Shown piece after piece: positions 60,875 to 64,000 of a stretch of 64,000 nucleotides of DNA. Each line of letters starts with the position of its first letter. Position 1 is the stretch's first letter. The notes under the pieces are model-generated. The model did no database searches and was not told the origin of the DNA. It worked only from the letters and a program-made list of their open reading frames with translations. Origin of the DNA: Marsupella aquatica (lineage: Eukaryota > Marchantiophyta); assembly GCA_973895155.1 (NCBI GenBank), contig OZ316893.1:15004001-15068000 (forward strand). Direction: 5' to 3'. Both the position numbers and the translations under genes were made by a program.

Positions 60875-61598
60875 GTGAGGTACTCCTGCTCTCCTCTACT
60901 TCACCATCCGCCTTGAGGTTTGTGGGATTTTGATGTCGGTGGTGCTCAGTCGTAAAAGTTTCACTGCTTAACGAGGATGAGAACTGGAGTGAAGATGGTG
61001 GGATTTTACTTCCTTTCCCTGCTGGCTTCGATGCGGCATGCAGCTGGTCGCCCTTGCACGAGATAGAATTGTCGTGCTTGATTTCGTGTCCGCTTATTTA
61101 TGGCCATTGAGCATGGATGCTTGAATTTCAGAGCTTGGCTGGCCGTCTGCGGAAGTCCGAACTGTCAGCGTGTGAGCTGGCCCCGCTTTGCGATTTTGAT
61201 TCCTTATTTTGCCGTGCTCTTCATCTTGACGGCGAGGCATTGATCGGAATGGTCCAACTTTTGACGCAGCCTCTTGATCGCTCACCAATGAACATGGTTG
61301 GATTTGAATGAAAGTCGTTGGAGGTTTTGATTTTCGTGCAGGTTTCTTGTGATCGAGATGCGCTGAACTAGTATGTTTGGAATCGATCGAAATTTGTGTG
61401 TGCTGGTGGTTTGATTGTGACGGGGTGTTGACTGAGCATGGCTTGGGTATTCGGCTTCCTTACCTCCCACATTTTACGCCAAAGTATTGAGCTGAATGTC
61501 TAACTCGTAACCCCTGTATAAAAGTATTCAGAATGCACACGTAAATCATCACCATCGACTCGCAGCAGCGACATAATTGAAGATCACGGAGGTCGGTA
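60875..61598. other. Upstream region of the plastid membrane protein gene
   Basis: No gene is supported. The interval would be a shared upstream region if the minus-strand frame at 60557-60874 is real. I see no strong TATA box close to 61599. Confidence 0.4.
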
Positions 61599-64000
61599 AT
61601 GGCGTTCTCGGTTGGCTCCTCTCCCGTGCCTATCACAGAACTGTACTTCCGGCCCTGTCTTAATGAATCTGGAACCTGTAAATTGAAAGAACAGACGCTG
61701 AGTCAGGATAGGAGGAGATTCTCTCAGCTGGATTTGCAATCAGTGAGTAGCACTCAGTTCCACTTGGCGGGTACCATGTTTGGTCGCTCTTCCTCGAACC
61801 CGTCCACCTCTTTCCTCTCTACAGCTGATTCGCTTCTCATTTGGCCTCGGCTCTTGTCACATTTCGATTCTACCCCTCGTATTGCTCTCTCTTCACCGTC
61901 CTTTCTGAATTCTCTTACTTTAAACCTGGTTTCCAAGATGAGGAAGAGAACAGAAACGGGAAGGGCTGAGAGTCCAGGTTTATGTAGAGGTAGTGTCGTC
62001 ACGAAGGAGGAGACGATGATAACTCAGGAAGTAACTAAGGAAGAGACTATCCGGTCCGAGGGCGGCGGAGGGAATGGTGACGGCAATGGGGAAGGCGGAG
62101 GGGGTGGTGGTGGAGGAGGAGGCGGGGATGCTGTTGGCTGGATTTCTAGCGCTCTGATTTTCGCGTTTTGGGCTGGACTCCTTTTCTACGCTTTTACTAT
62201 AGCCCCGAATCAAACGCAGGTAATCCCTCAATTCCATGAATATGCCTTTCATAATTGCAGACGAAATGAGAAATGATAAGCAGGGGTCAAGATAAGCGGC
62301 TTCAGGAACAGAATTTAGAAGTAAGATGCAACAAGTGACATATGGGCACTAATTGCTGCTAGACTCAGTCGTATCATTCAATTTTTGTCGCCGAGCATTT
62401 GTTGACAAATGTTTTTTTCACAGCAACGAGTCATGCTTGAATAACTTTTTCTCGTTCGCAGTACACGGACACGTACTTCATTAAAAAGCTGGTAGGCCTC
62501 AATTCGGACGACGGCTTTACTATGAATAAGTTACTGGTTGCAGAATTTTACGTGATGGGCTTATGGCCGGTTATCTACAGCAGCCTTCTAATTCCCAATG
62601 GTCGAAGGTAACAATTCTTGTTTCCTTCCTTCTCCTTCAAATTCTTTGCTCAGCATTGTTTTCTTTGGTGCCTTCTTCTCAACAGTTCCTCATTTGTTCA
62701 AGAATATCGTCTCCTTTCTGGATGATATTGATCCAAGCTGCCAATGCAAAACAATCTCCTCGAGAAAATGGAAGTGGATTCATGAAATTGAGCAGATAAG
62801 GACAACGAGCCCGTCAGGATTTTTAACTATTGTTTAGATCTGAGATTTCTGTTGCCATGTCATGATTACTGGAATCTTTGAATAATACACCTTCCTGAAA
62901 TTGATACCAACAATGGATCCCTAGGTATCCTCATAGTGTGTCAATCGCATCTGAGTCTTATAAAGCTGCTTATTTTGATTTTTCTTCCATCACTGTCGCC
63001 TCTCTACTGTTATTTCCGTCACATGTAGAATGGTTTCCCTAGGAGAGTTCTCATGGTCATATGTTGCGGAGTGACCATTGTGGGCAAACTGTGTAGGTCA
63101 GTTGTACAGCTAGTTTTCATGGGCTTCTCTTGGTCTGAAGCCGATGTTCTCTTTCTGGACGCCATGAGCTTGAGAATGTCGGGTCGACATAATCTTGTCA
63201 TTCCAGTGTGCAATCGTGAACTGAGGCAAGAGAGGAAGAATTTTGTCATGGAGGCTGATGGATTGGTCGCTTTGATGACAGCAGCAAGGATGGTGTGAAG
63301 GTGGGGCCATTTTCTGTTGTTTCATTTTTTGTGGGTGCGTTTGCTCTGTTGCCCTACTTCGGTTTGTGGCGACCGCCTCCACCGATGGTGTCCAGAGATG
63401 AACTTGGGCGATATCCACTCAATATCCTGGAGTCCAAAATTACCGCAGTGGTATGTTCTTTTAGCAACTCTTGCTCTGTGGCCCACTGTGCTCATGAGTT
63501 TGAATTATACCATCGCTTGTTAAAGCTCATACTTGGCTACGTTACAAGGCAGAAGTCGAGCATGGCACAAGATATTTGGCTGCTGAATTTGTTATTTGAA
63601 AACTAATTATTTTACCGTATTTGCAATTTGTCGTCACGGCAGATTAGCTTGTAAGCTTTCTTTAATAAATTTCATAGTCCTTTGGAAGCACAGCAGACAC
63701 GAGCAAGGTATATGTGCTCAGATCCTCGGAGACGGCCAATCTCTGAAGTGTGCACACTTAACAAAAATAAAACTCACGCACTGATTGCATGACAAGGGCA
63801 CTAATGCCTACACCACTCAAGAGACTGCCATAATGTCTGTCTGCTGTATCATGGTTTGGATAATGGGTCCCATTCTCTTGGCAGAGTCAGTACCAACTAT
63901 GATTATGAGAATGTTGAAGTACCAACTGTTTTGGTGGATGTGGACAGGCTGTTGTTATCGGAGGTATTGTTCTGGCATGTTATGCAGGGTCCGCTGGTGG
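61599..64000 (+). CDS. Plastid-targeted multi-pass membrane protein (partial)
   Basis: Exons are 61599-62219, 62462-62607, 63285-63450 and 63948 to beyond the window end; phases agree at each junction. The first ~110 residues are Ser/Thr/Leu-rich and suit a transit peptide. A run of Gly (about residues 156-178) precedes the first membrane segment, VGWISSALIFAFWAGLLFYA. Exon 2 encodes NKLLVAEFYVMGLWPVIYSS (second segment) and LLIPNGR. Exon 3 encodes FSVVSFFVGAFALLPYFGLW (third), followed by PPPP and a segment ending in LESKITAV. Exon 4 starts a fourth segment, VVIGGIVLACYAG. The layout (NPxxVALFNLMGxWPxIY, then GAFALLPYLxLRxP) is what I recall from cyanobacterial membrane proteins of unknown function, so a plastid-envelope or thylakoid location is inferred. 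No enzymatic motif is present. Donor and acceptor sites were chosen by phase and hydrophobic pattern. Confidence 0.8.

Overview
The window looks like nuclear DNA of a land plant. It carries a xyloglucan endotransglucosylase/hydrolase (a family of the streptophyte cell wall), a plant-length SSRP1 with a C-terminal HMG box, a plastid-type membrane protein, spliceosomal introns of roughly 55-900 bp with GT-AG borders, a telo-box motif upstream of a housekeeping gene, and plant-type transposons (LINE, Mutator-like, Tourist-like). The species cannot be fixed from sequence alone; compact introns and divergent family members make a non-seed lineage plausible, which is inference.

Layout. 1-6.4 kb: no intact gene; degenerate tandem repeats, a tRNA-derived (SINE-like) remnant, a minisatellite at 4.48-5.04 kb and next to it a frameshifted polyubiquitin pseudogene. 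6.4-8.6 kb (minus): an intact four-exon XTH. 11.5-13.0 kb (minus): an alpha-carbonic-anhydrase-like gene that has lost two of three zinc-ligand histidines. 13-18.2 kb: non-coding, low complexity. 18.2-21.7 kb: a 5'-truncated LINE with a perfect 16-bp target duplication and one visible nonsense codon. 21.7-24.1 kb: repeats, including a 331-bp Tourist-like MITE inserted into one unit of a local tandem repeat. 24.1-30.2 kb (plus): SSRP1 of the FACT complex, 16 exons in the mature frame, plus a tandem duplicate of exon 6 that is the most interesting feature of the window. 32.0-34.3 kb (minus): a Mutator-like transposase cut off inside its SWIM finger. 34.3-45.9 kb: mostly repeats and unrecognised DNA. 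46.0-49.3 kb (minus): a caprin-like RGG RNA-binding protein. 51.9-54.7 kb (minus): a complete homologue of C9orf78/Tls1, a spliceosome-associated protein. 57.3-60.2 kb: a TIR transposon carrying an RPA-like OB-fold ORF. 61.6 kb to the end (plus): a plastid-targeted multi-pass membrane protein related to cyanobacterial proteins, running off the window.

The host genes are single-copy cellular genes of unrelated function (wall remodelling, carbonic-anhydrase-like, chromatin, mRNA binding, splicing, plastid membrane) and do not form a pathway. All exon borders were assigned by eye from GT/AG sites and reading phase. For SSRP1, XTH, the C9orf78 homologue, caprin and the Mutator transposase the exon lengths sum exactly to whole codons.
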